25,598 nucleotides of DNA from QHCE01 sp038260095 (lineage in GTDB: Bacteria > Actinomycetota > Actinomycetes > Mycobacteriales > QHCE01): contig JBBSOC010000025.1 in NCBI GenBank assembly GCA_038260095.1, positions 1 to 25,598 of the forward strand, in the 5' to 3' direction. Shown here piece by piece: positions 6,854-13,911 of this stretch (position 1 is the stretch's first letter; each line of letters opens with the position of its first letter). The notes below the pieces were generated by a model. It was not told the DNA's origin, made no database searches, and saw only the letters and a program-made list of their open reading frames with translations. Both the position numbers and the translations under genes were made by a program.

Positions 6854-8242
6854 GTGACCCAACCGTTGGCTGTGCAACCTTTACCCACCCTTTTATCTGG
6901 ACCGCTACCCACTACCGCGTATCGCATTGAGCGGTTCACGCTAGGCAATGGCCTGAAGGTGGTCCTCTCGCCGGATGGGTCCGCACCCGTGATCGGTGTG
7001 GTGGTGAGCTACAACGTGGGGATGCGCTCTGAACCGCAAGGCCGCACCGGCTTCGCGCATCTGTTCGAGCACCTCATGTTCCAGGGCTCGCAGAACCTGG
7101 CGAAGCTGGAGCACTTCCGGTATGTGCAATCCTCCGGCGGAGTCTTCAACGGCAGCACTCACGTGGACTACACCAACTACTACGAGACACTGCCCAGCAA
7201 CGCGTTGGAACGCACGCTGTTCTTGGAAGCCGACCGGATGCGAGCGCCGCTGATCACGTCAGAGAATCTGGCGAACCAGATAGCGGTGGTGAAAGAAGAG
7301 ATCCGGCTGCAGGTGCAGAATCAGCCCTATGGCGGATTTCCGTGGTGTTTTTTGCCCGCGGTGATGTTCGATACGTTCGCCAACTCCCACGACGGCTACG
7401 GTTCTTTCGCCGATCTGGACGCGGCCACCGTGGCCGACGCGGAATCGTTCTTCCACGCCTACTATGCGCCCGCGAACGCGGTGCTGGCCGTGGCGGGAGA
7501 CTTCGACCCGGTGCGCGCCCGTGAGCTGGTGGAGCGGCACTTTGGTGACATTCCTGCCCGGAGTGCTCCCACGCTACCCAACTTCGACGAGCCCGATCTG
7601 CGCGCGCCGCGGCGAGTGCGCCATCAGGATCGGCTTGCGCCGATGCCGGCTGTCGCGCTGGCATGGCGGGTGCCTGACCCAGTCGAAAAATTCGGTGACT
7701 ACCTGACGTACGTGTTGTTAGCGGAGGTGCTCACCGACGGCGACGCCTCCCGCCTGGTGGAGCGGCTGCTGCTGAGCGACGGGATCGCGACGTCGATTGG
7801 TGGATACGTAGGTTTGATGGCTGAGGCGTTCGCGTCTCGTGGGCCGACCCAGCTGATCCTGGAAGCGCACTATCCCAGTGATGTGTCCACTGACACCGTG
7901 ATTGACACCATCGATGCCGAGCTGGCCCGGTTGGCTGACAGTGGCATAGCTGAGGCTGAGCTCGACCGGGTGCGCACCCGAGTGGCGGCCGGTCTACTCA
8001 AGGGATGCGATGCCACACTGGGCCGCACCCTGCTACTAGCCGCGCTGGAGCAGCATCACGGCCGCGCCGAGTTGATCAACGAACTGCCCGGACTTTTGGC
8101 TGAAATTACCCCGGAGCAGATCCAAGCCGCCGCGGCCACACTGCATCCGCGGCGCAGGGCAGTCCTAGAACTCGTGCCATCTGGCGCAGCCGACCCAACT
8201 GCCACAGCTGAGCAACCACAACCTGAAAGTGAACTCTCGTGA
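6854..8242 (+). CDS. M16 family zinc peptidase, catalytic subunit
   Basis: 462 aa from the GTG at 6854 (485 aa if the ATG at 6785 is used). HLFEH at 69-73 is the inverted zinc motif HxxEH with Glu72 as base, and Glu149 in VVKEEIR, 76 residues after His73, is the third ligand. The enzyme should therefore be active. No signal peptide is seen, so it is cytoplasmic, or exported by an unknown route. M16B enzymes work as dimers in which one subunit holds the zinc site and the other the substrate-binding R/Y motif. The next gene, overlapping by 4 bp (GTGA), supplies the second half. Substrates are usually peptides; none can be inferred here. Confidence 0.88.
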   Translation: MTQPLAVQPLPTLLSGPLPTTAYRIERFTLGNGLKVVLSPDGSAPVIGVVVSYNVGMRSEPQGRTGFAHLFEHLMFQGSQNLAKLEHFRYVQSSGGVFNGSTHVDYTNYYETLPSNALERTLFLEADRMRAPLITSENLANQIAVVKEEIRLQVQNQPYGGFPWCFLPAVMFDTFANSHDGYGSFADLDAATVADAESFFHAYYAPANAVLAVAGDFDPVRARELVERHFGDIPARSAPTLPNFDEPDLRAPRRVRHQDRLAPMPAVALAWRVPDPVEKFGDYLTYVLLAEVLTDGDASRLVERLLLSDGIATSIGGYVGLMAEAFASRGPTQLILEAHYPSDVSTDTVIDTIDAELARLADSGIAEAELDRVRTRVAAGLLKGCDATLGRTLLLAALEQHHGRAELINELPGLLAEITPEQIQAAAATLHPRRRAVLELVPSGAADPTATAEQPQPESELS

Positions 8243-9600
8243 CTGCCTCTGCCGTAGCGCCTCAAGCCGCTGTCCCTGTCGCACACCGAGAAGTGCCCGC
8301 GCTCACCACGCCTTCGCCCATGGTCACGCCCGAGGTGGCGCAGCGCACGCTGAGCTCAGGGCTACGCGTGCTGGCAGTGCGGCGCGCAGCGGTGCCGCTG
8401 GTGGAGCTTCGGCTGCGCATTCCCACGGTCGCAGATGCAGCCCGGCTCCCGGCCAGCTCGCTGCTGGCGGATACCGCGCTATCTGGTACCGCCACACGTA
8501 ACAACATTGAGCTGGCTATCGAGCTACAGCGAATTGGTGGCGACCTGGGTGCCTCGATGAATGCCGACCGTTTGCTCTTTGCTGGGACAGCACTTACCAG
8601 CGGGCTCGATCAGCTGCTAGATCTCCTAGCTGAGGTACTCACCAGTGCTAGTTACCCCGATCGCGAGGTCAGCATCGAACGGGACCGGCTGGTGGATTCC
8701 ATCCATGTGGCGTTGGCGCAGCCGGCAACCGCGGCCAATCGGGCACTGTTGCGCAGACTGTACGGGGAACATCCCTACGGAACAGAGCTGCCCGACCCGG
8801 CAGCCGTCGCCGATGTGGCACCGCAGACACTGCGGGAGCTGCACACGCTGACAGCGATACCCGACGGCGCGGTTCTGGTGTTGGTGGGCGACATCGATCC
8901 GCAGCGAGGGCTCGATGCCGTGCAGAAGGCATTGGAGGCGTGGGACACCATCGGAACACCATCGCTGATGCCCTCGATTCCACCGTGGCGTACCGGTGCT
9001 TGGCAGATCACCGATCGGCCTGCCGCTGTGCAGTCCTCCATTCGGATCGCGGCCCAGGCGGTCCCTCGATCCCATCCGGATTATCCGGCGCTGCAGCTGG
9101 CGAACCTGATTTTCGGCGGCTACTTCTCATCCCGGCTGGTATCCAACATTCGGGAAGACAAGGGGTACACCTACTCTCCGCATAGCGGCATCGAGCACTC
9201 CGCGGCGACCTCGCTGCTCACGATCGACGCGGACGTGGCTACCGATGTCACGGCGCCCGCCCTGCACGAGATCGGCTACGAGCTCGGCCGGCTTGCCACG
9301 CTGCCGCCCACCATGCAGGAGCTGGAAGACGTGCGCCAGTACGCGATAGGCACCGCGGCGCTGTCCGCGGCCACGCAGAGCGGGCTAGCGAGCTGGATCA
9401 CCATGCTGACCGCTCAGGGGCTAGACCTGAACTGGCTTGCCGGGCACAGCAAGCGGATCGCCGCGACCACGTTGGAGGAAGTGCACGCCGCCGCGACCCG
9501 CTATCTCGCGCCGGCCAACGCCGTCACTGTAGTTCTAGGCGACGCCGCCCAGATCGCCGACAGCACCGCCCGGCTGCATCCGGTAGAAGTGCAGCCGTAA
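8239..9600 (+). CDS. M16 family peptidase-like subunit without zinc motif
   Basis: 453 aa, GTG start overlapping the previous stop by 4 bp, so coupled translation. The N-terminal domain has the M16 fold pattern (TLSSGLRVLAV), but where HxxEH should be it reads ASSLLADTALSG, so the zinc site is absent. The C-terminal half keeps NLIFGGYFSSRLVSNIREDKGYTY, the R/Y substrate-binding motif of non-catalytic M16 partners. It should pair with the upstream gene product as an M16B-type heterodimer. A hairpin terminator follows 30 bp after the stop. Confidence 0.87.
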   Translation: MTASAVAPQAAVPVAHREVPALTTPSPMVTPEVAQRTLSSGLRVLAVRRAAVPLVELRLRIPTVADAARLPASSLLADTALSGTATRNNIELAIELQRIGGDLGASMNADRLLFAGTALTSGLDQLLDLLAEVLTSASYPDREVSIERDRLVDSIHVALAQPATAANRALLRRLYGEHPYGTELPDPAAVADVAPQTLRELHTLTAIPDGAVLVLVGDIDPQRGLDAVQKALEAWDTIGTPSLMPSIPPWRTGAWQITDRPAAVQSSIRIAAQAVPRSHPDYPALQLANLIFGGYFSSRLVSNIREDKGYTYSPHSGIEHSAATSLLTIDADVATDVTAPALHEIGYELGRLATLPPTMQELEDVRQYAIGTAALSAATQSGLASWITMLTAQGLDLNWLAGHSKRIAATTLEEVHAAATRYLAPANAVTVVLGDAAQIADSTARLHPVEVQP

Positions 9601-9630
9601 GCACCTCACGCTCACAGCTATACGCCATCA

Positions 9631-9676
9631 GCGGGGGTAATAGAATGGCCGACTCGGGCCATCTATTACCCCCCGC
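9631..9676. terminator. Bidirectional hairpin terminator
   Basis: Arms GCGGGGGTAATAGAATGGCC (9631-9650) and GGCCATCTATTACCCCCCGC (9657-9676) pair along almost their whole length with one or two bulges around a 6-nt loop. It sits between the M16 operon and the convergent minus-strand secreted-protein gene and can serve both. CAAAAT follows rather than a long T-run. Confidence 0.75.
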
Positions 9677-9685
9677 AAAATGTGT

Positions 9686-10066
9686 CTAAGCTTGTTGCGT
9701 TTTTGGAGCTAGCTCAACGCGGTCGAACTTATTACCCTTTGGACACGTGAAATCAGCGCCGTATCGACCGTAAATATCCTTCCCAACAATGTCAACGCGG
9801 TGAGGTTGATCCTCGGGCTGATCATTGGGCACTTGTCCTCGAGAACAATAAACCAGAGCAATATTCCCACGCTCTTGGCAAGATATGTGCACCGTCTTTG
9901 CTGTGTCGTATTCGGAGCAGCCGGGTCCCTCAGGCGTGGGACTTCCTCCATCAGGCGGGGCAGCGAGGGCCGGCAAAGAACTAAAACCCCCCACTACTAA
10001 CGTGACCAAAATTGCGGCACAGCCCACAAGACTACGTTTACGAAATGTTTCTATCCGTGTGTTCAT
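9686..10066 (-). CDS. Small secreted four-cysteine protein
   Basis: 126 aa; AGAGGA 4 nt before the ATG supports the start. It has a basic N-terminus, a hydrophobic stretch (CAAILVTLVVGGFSSL) and a signal-peptidase site near ALA-APP at about 34-37. The mature part is about 90 aa, Pro/Gly rich at first, with four cysteines in the order C-x12-C-x10-C-x32-C. It matches no family I recognise. It resembles the neighbouring minus-strand protein in its cysteine order and the motifs L-V-(Y/W)-C and (F/V)-T-C, so the two look like diverged paralogues. Two intramolecular disulfides outside the membrane are likely. Role unknown; an effector or inhibitor-like role would be guesswork. Confidence 0.75.
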   Translation of the reverse strand: MNTRIETFRKRSLVGCAAILVTLVVGGFSSLPALAAPPDGGSPTPEGPGCSEYDTAKTVHISCQERGNIALVYCSRGQVPNDQPEDQPHRVDIVGKDIYGRYGADFTCPKGNKFDRVELAPKTQQA

Positions 10067-10121
10067 AAATTCCTCTTTTCAAGGATGCATGGCTCATGAA
10101 ATCGGTCTCAATGCATAGAGT

Positions 10122-10487
10122 TTATTTTACAAGAACTTTATCAATTCCTAAATTGGAACAGGTTACAGATGCAATATTTGGGATTTCCTTATTTTCAGAT
10201 TTTGGTATTGCAACGATTTTTGTACCACGTTCCCCTGTGCACCAGACGATAAGATCATGATGACCATCATCCCAAGGAAATTTATTATCCGTACAATAAG
10301 CATTTACGATTTCCCCGCCATATATCTCACTTGCGCATCCGTCCTTCACTGCATCTGAACCGTACTCCACGATGGTGGCTGCGGAAGCAGGGCTAGCGGT
10401 AAAGATCACAGCCGACAAAGCGGCGCACACCGCTGCACTGCCCATAAGACCAAGTTTAGACAATTTTTTCAGTATCCCTACATTCAT
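10122..10487 (-). CDS. Small secreted four-cysteine protein, AT-rich paralogue
   Basis: 121 aa; AAAGGA about 10 nt before the ATG. The signal peptide (LMGSAAVCAALSAVIFTASPASA) is cut near ASA-ATI at about 37. The mature part of about 85 aa has four cysteines as C-x13-C-x17-C-x26-C. The mature-coding part is clearly richer in A+T than neighbouring genes, with AAA, TTT and ATT codons frequent, which suggests recent acquisition. Its upstream region (10488-10573) is also AT-rich. No enzymatic motif is seen. The shared layout with the gene at 9686-10066 suggests duplication or co-acquisition. Confidence 0.75.
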   Translation of the reverse strand: MNVGILKKLSKLGLMGSAAVCAALSAVIFTASPASAATIVEYGSDAVKDGCASEIYGGEIVNAYCTDNKFPWDDGHHDLIVWCTGERGTKIVAIPKSENKEIPNIASVTCSNLGIDKVLVK

Positions 10488-10573
10488 AATTCAGATTTCC
10501 TTTCAGTTAAAACAATTTTTTATTGAGCTAAACGCTCTTAAATAGCCTTCTTGTCAACTATTCATTCTGCTGC

Positions 10574-11704
10574 TTATCCCGCGATAGGGCTCACCTCCTT
10601 TGCTGCGTTGGGGTCAGGCACATCGCTTTCTACAGTGGTCTGCTTTTTATTCAAGGCCCTCGCGAGGAAACCAAGTATCACCGCAAAGAGGAGCGCCCCA
10701 GGTAGGTAGGGGGCGCCGTCAGCAGGGAAGGAATAGCCGGCGGCGTTCATGAGCCTTTCTCCGAATACGAAAGCTGCAAGCATTGCGAAGAGCGCCATCG
10801 GCACTGCAAGAAGCACCGATCCGGCGATTAACGCTATGCGAAAACGTAGCCGGCGCAGTTTGCCGCTGTGAGCCTGCATGAGCAGGACTGCCGCGGCGGC
10901 AAGTGGCAAGCTCAGCGCGGCGGTGGCTTGGCTTGCTGCGTCACCCGCAAAGTTTGAGTAGAGCCCCATCCCGGTACTGGCTCCAATGGCGCCGACAATA
11001 GCTACTGGAACACCCACTATGCATGCCGCAACACCAACGCGGGGCTGTGGCTGGATGCACAGCACCGCACTGAACCCCGCTAACGCGGCAAGTGCCACGG
11101 CTACGATCGCCGTACCCAGGTATAGCCCTATCGGGAAAAGAAACCCCATATACGACGCAGGAGTGTGCGACATAAGAAACTCCGTGTTTTGCCGCGATGG
11201 CGTGTGGATGAACACAGCCGGGGCGCAGTAGGCGGCGATTACCGCCAGCATTACCAACGTTGGCCGCTGCTTGTGGCGGCTCCGTTCGCCAACGCCCTGA
11301 GCGAAACCGAACGCTAGCAGCCCTAGCAGGGCGGCAGCAGCGGCTATCGAGATCGCCAGGCGACCTCCACTGCCGTCATGGGAATCGATAACCAGGTCAG
11401 CGATCAGGAGTATCCCCCCGGTAATCACGCTGATCAGTGCCGCGCCCCGGAACCGGTGGATGGCAAACAGCAGTCCCGCGACGGCGAGCACGATCGCGGC
11501 CTCCCGTAGTTCCTGTGCCCACAGGTGAAGCTCGCCGCCTGTCAGGTCGGTGGGCGAAGCTTCGCTCCCCACACTCTGTGCTGCCTCAGCGGCATTTTCG
11601 GCCTTCGCCGCCGCTGGGGTGGTGATGGCTACGGTGAACGCCCAGATGGCGGCGCCAATGATGGCGCATGCGAGACCAATGTGGACGTGAAACCGGCGGA
11701 TCAT
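10574..11704 (-). CDS. Polytopic membrane protein, second gene of PadR operon
   Basis: 376 aa with about ten hydrophobic segments from the N-terminus (CAIIGAAIWAFTVAIT) to LLFAVILGFLARAL near 350, followed by a charged cytoplasmic tail. No ATPase, transport or enzymatic motif is visible, and I cannot place it in a family. AGGAG 5 nt before the ATG supports the start, which overlaps the previous stop by 4 bp (ATGA). Being third in a PadR-led operon, it is probably part of a small-molecule efflux or envelope-stress response, as many PadR targets are, but this is inference. Confidence 0.75.
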   Translation of the reverse strand: MIRRFHVHIGLACAIIGAAIWAFTVAITTPAAAKAENAAEAAQSVGSEASPTDLTGGELHLWAQELREAAIVLAVAGLLFAIHRFRGAALISVITGGILLIADLVIDSHDGSGGRLAISIAAAAALLGLLAFGFAQGVGERSRHKQRPTLVMLAVIAAYCAPAVFIHTPSRQNTEFLMSHTPASYMGFLFPIGLYLGTAIVAVALAALAGFSAVLCIQPQPRVGVAACIVGVPVAIVGAIGASTGMGLYSNFAGDAASQATAALSLPLAAAAVLLMQAHSGKLRRLRFRIALIAGSVLLAVPMALFAMLAAFVFGERLMNAAGYSFPADGAPYLPGALLFAVILGFLARALNKKQTTVESDVPDPNAAKEVSPIAG

Positions 11705-12696
11705 GAAATCTCCTGAAGAGTGGTTTGTGTCTGAGGAGCAGATTTCGCGCTCTTGAGGGCGTAATCCAGCCCGAAAGCGGTGGACATCAAGATGGGCAGC
11801 GACAAGGCGAGTCCGGCATTTTCCAGCGCGACGTCTGTTGATGTATCGCCGAGGGACGGTCTAATGTCGATGTTCATTATGTGGAGCAGGGACATGGGGA
11901 ACGATTCAGCCAGGTACCCTAGCTCGACGTGCGTCCCGATCATGATAGTCAGTATGACTGCTGTAACCGCCACATAAGCGATTCCTGCTCCTCCCACGGT
12001 GGCTGCTATGGCCCTACGCCACGTCGGGTGCGGGTAACGCCGGAGCCGACCGAGTAGTGCGATAGTCAGCACTACCCAGACCGAAATCCCTACGGTTAAA
12101 TGCGCCACCGAAATCAGGGAATGTGCTGGCATTAGCGTGGCAGCGACCATCCCGACACCGAGGATCATCGGCCCCACAATGATGGGTGCGCCAATGGGGT
12201 AGGTCCGCCCCAGCCAGGCACCTAGCATCCCGGTAGCCACTACCGCCACCACAAGACACAGCAAACTCAGACCTACATGAAGCCCCGCAAGCGCGCTGGG
12301 TGGAGAGGTAAATGTCATCGCGCCGCCTTCGGGTTCGGTTAGCTGTACCCCTGCGGCAAAAGTGAGCCCCGAAAACGCTATGCCGCCCAGCAGCGGGACG
12401 GCCAAGAGGCCTATGATCGGCCGAAGCGAGGGTTGGAAAGCGGCAAGTCGGCTGTGCCAGTCACGCGGTTCTAAATCTTCATTAACACCTGCCCTACATA
12501 CCAGGCTCGCGGCAAAGCGGAGCCGACGATATGCGACGGCCAGCGGCGCGGAACCCTCTACCGCCTCCGGCGCGTGCAGCTCGGCGTACCACTCTTGGTA
12601 TAGCTGATCACGTAGCGGCATCGGCCAACGGCGGACCGCTCGCCGTAGGCACCATGCTGCCAGCAGCATTATCGGAGAGTAGCGAGACTTCACCAT
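11701..12696 (-). CDS. Polytopic membrane protein, first gene after PadR
   Basis: 331 aa. The soluble N-terminal part (about 1-90) contains LRDQLYQEWYAELHAPE, like the basic/acidic prefix found in several actinobacterial membrane proteins encoded beside PadR regulators. About six membrane segments follow, near 93-116, 138-163, 171-189, 197-216, 229-254 and 293-314. The start at 12696 is favoured by AAAGGAG 8 nt upstream, although it makes the gene overlap the padR-like 3' end by 89 bp in another frame. Function unknown; it probably acts with the following membrane protein. Confidence 0.75.
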   Translation of the reverse strand: MVKSRYSPIMLLAAWCLRRAVRRWPMPLRDQLYQEWYAELHAPEAVEGSAPLAVAYRRLRFAASLVCRAGVNEDLEPRDWHSRLAAFQPSLRPIIGLLAVPLLGGIAFSGLTFAAGVQLTEPEGGAMTFTSPPSALAGLHVGLSLLCLVVAVVATGMLGAWLGRTYPIGAPIIVGPMILGVGMVAATLMPAHSLISVAHLTVGISVWVVLTIALLGRLRRYPHPTWRRAIAATVGGAGIAYVAVTAVILTIMIGTHVELGYLAESFPMSLLHIMNIDIRPSLGDTSTDVALENAGLALSLPILMSTAFGLDYALKSAKSAPQTQTTLQEIS

Positions 12697-13018
12697 GCAA
12701 CCTGCTCCTTTGTGCCTTTGATGCGCGCCCCAATTGTTTACGCAGTGCGGCTACCTGGCTGCATGCGGTAGCCAGTCCATCGGGGGTGAGCCGGTAGTAA
12801 CGCCGAGCGGGACGCTCAGCTACCGCCTCGTCAATCTCTTCCCAGTGCGCTTCCAGCCACCCTGCTCGCTCTAGTCGTAGCAGAATCGGGTACATCGTGC
12901 CGCTGGGCTGACCCGTAGCGCGGGTCAAGTCGAAGCCGTAGTGAGGCGCCTGGGGGTCCTCTAAAAAAACCGCAAGCACCGCCGCTACCGTAGTTGTGAG
13001 TCGTAGGTTTTCTGCCAT
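12608..13018 (-). CDS. PadR family transcriptional regulator
   Basis: 136 aa. Residues about 25-80 form the PadR winged helix: HYGFDLTRATGQPSGTMYP (recognition helix with the typical SGTMYP), LLRLERAGWLEAHWEE, and RRYYRLTPDG as the wing. The C-terminal helix (QVAALRKQLG) would dimerise; its tail overlaps the next gene. PadR proteins repress neighbouring membrane or efflux genes until they bind a ligand. Here the start codon itself lies in an inverted repeat, and a TAGAAT -10 box ends 6 nt before the ATG, so it is likely leaderless and autorepressed. Confidence 0.88.
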   Translation of the reverse strand: MAENLRLTTTVAAVLAVFLEDPQAPHYGFDLTRATGQPSGTMYPILLRLERAGWLEAHWEEIDEAVAERPARRYYRLTPDGLATACSQVAALRKQLGRASKAQRSRLHGEVSLLSDNAAGSMVPTASGPPLADAAT

Positions 13019-13060
13019 GTAGGTATTCTACATAGGGGTGTATAGAAAGTCTACATAGGG
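13017..13060 (-). promoter_or_regulatory. PadR operator/promoter with repeated TCTACATAGGG
   Basis: ATGTAG-GTATT-CTACAT (13017-13033) is a perfect inverted repeat containing the first bases of the start codon and the -10 box (TAGAAT on the minus strand, 13025-13030). A second site reads TGTATAGAAAGTCTACA. TCTACATAGGG is repeated exactly at 13027-13037 and 13050-13060, 23 bp apart. Position and symmetry fit PadR self-binding. Confidence 0.65.
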
Positions 13061-13124
13061 TGGAAAAAAATTTGCTTTCGGCTACAGACGGTGTTTTGGC
13101 CTCATGGTAATAATGTGGTGCTAC

Positions 13125-13445
13125 TTAGGGTGTCCGCTTGCGCGCAAGTCCACGCACCTTGTGCCCGGCTGTGCCGGCGCCATGGGCCGCAGCTTGCACT
13201 ACCTTACCGAGCGTAGGCGATGGTTGGCCTAAAGCATCAAAGGCGCCTTTCAACGGCCGGTCCTTATTGGCAACCGCTCCACGAAGCATCTGCCCTGCGA
13301 GTAGCAGGGCCACCGGCGCCCCGAGGCCCACAGCAGTCAGTGCCGCCACTGCGCCGAATTTTAAGACAGGTGAATCGCCAGCCAAGGACCCCAGCCGCTG
13401 AGCCAAGGTTTCACGTGAATTGGTAGCTGACGTTTGCCTAGCCAT
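13125..13445 (-). CDS. Small conserved-type membrane-associated protein
   Basis: 106 aa; AGGAAGAGG upstream of the ATG supports the start. One hydrophobic segment (VAALTAVGLGAPVALLLAG, about 32-50) is flanked by polar N- and basic C-terminal parts, suggesting a single-pass membrane protein with a positively charged cytoplasmic tail. No motif identifies a function. It is transcribed in the same direction as mrx1 but separated from it by 142 bp containing a long stem, so it is likely independent. Confidence 0.6.
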   Translation of the reverse strand: MARQTSATNSRETLAQRLGSLAGDSPVLKFGAVAALTAVGLGAPVALLLAGQMLRGAVANKDRPLKGAFDALGQPSPTLGKVVQAAAHGAGTAGHKVRGLARKRTP

Positions 13446-13481
13446 GTCGGCTGCCTCTTCCTGTCGCGCCTACCGCTAAAA

Positions 13482-13555
13482 CCCTGTCGCCCAACTCGAA
13501 ATTCTAGTGGTTTTTCGAGCACAAAACTGCGTTTCTGTCGAGTTCGACGACAGGG
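13482..13555 (-). terminator. Long stem downstream of mrx1
   Basis: CCCTGTCGCCCAACTCGA (13482-13499) pairs with TCGAGTTCGACGACAGGG (13538-13555) at 16 of 18 positions around a 38-nt loop. It lies just after mrx1 in its direction of transcription. There is no T-run, so it may stabilise the 3' end or be a weak terminator rather than a canonical one. Confidence 0.4.
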
Positions 13556-13587
13556 CCGTGAGGTGTCGCCTTGCTACATGTGTCGCC

Positions 13588-13824
13588 TTACTGCAGCGCT
13601 GCTTTGAGTTGTGCGACGCTGGGATTGGTCAGCACGTTCCCGTTGGGGAGCTTCACTGTGGGTACGGTTTGATTGCCACCGTTGACACTGCTCACGAACT
13701 CCGCGGCTTGCGAGTCCTGTTCGATGTCCACCGCCGTGTAGGCAATGCCTTCCCGATCCAGCTGGCTCATCAGCCGATGGCAGTAGCCACACCAGGGCGT
13801 GCTGTAGATCGTTAGTTCGCTCAC
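13588..13824 (-). CDS. mrx1: Mycoredoxin-1 (glutaredoxin-like)
   Basis: 78 aa, GTG start with GGAG 6 nt upstream. CGYC at residues 12-15 is the redox centre typical of actinobacterial mycoredoxin, and VNGGNQTVPTV near 47-57 contains the cis-proline (T-V-P) that binds the thiol substrate. Mrx1 reduces protein-mycothiol mixed disulfides in the cytoplasm. The gene lies divergently next to uvrD2, as a neighbour pair known from mycobacteria (Rv3198A-Rv3198c, though arranged differently there). This implies that the organism makes mycothiol. Confidence 0.92.
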   Translation of the reverse strand: MSELTIYSTPWCGYCHRLMSQLDREGIAYTAVDIEQDSQAAEFVSSVNGGNQTVPTVKLPNGNVLTNPSVAQLKAALQ

Positions 13825-13911
13825 CGTAAGCTCCTATTCCTGTATCGGCCTGATTTCTGCGTCTGCCTGACTCACCCCTGTAACGCTCGCGGAGAGGAAT
13901 TGCTTCCGCCA

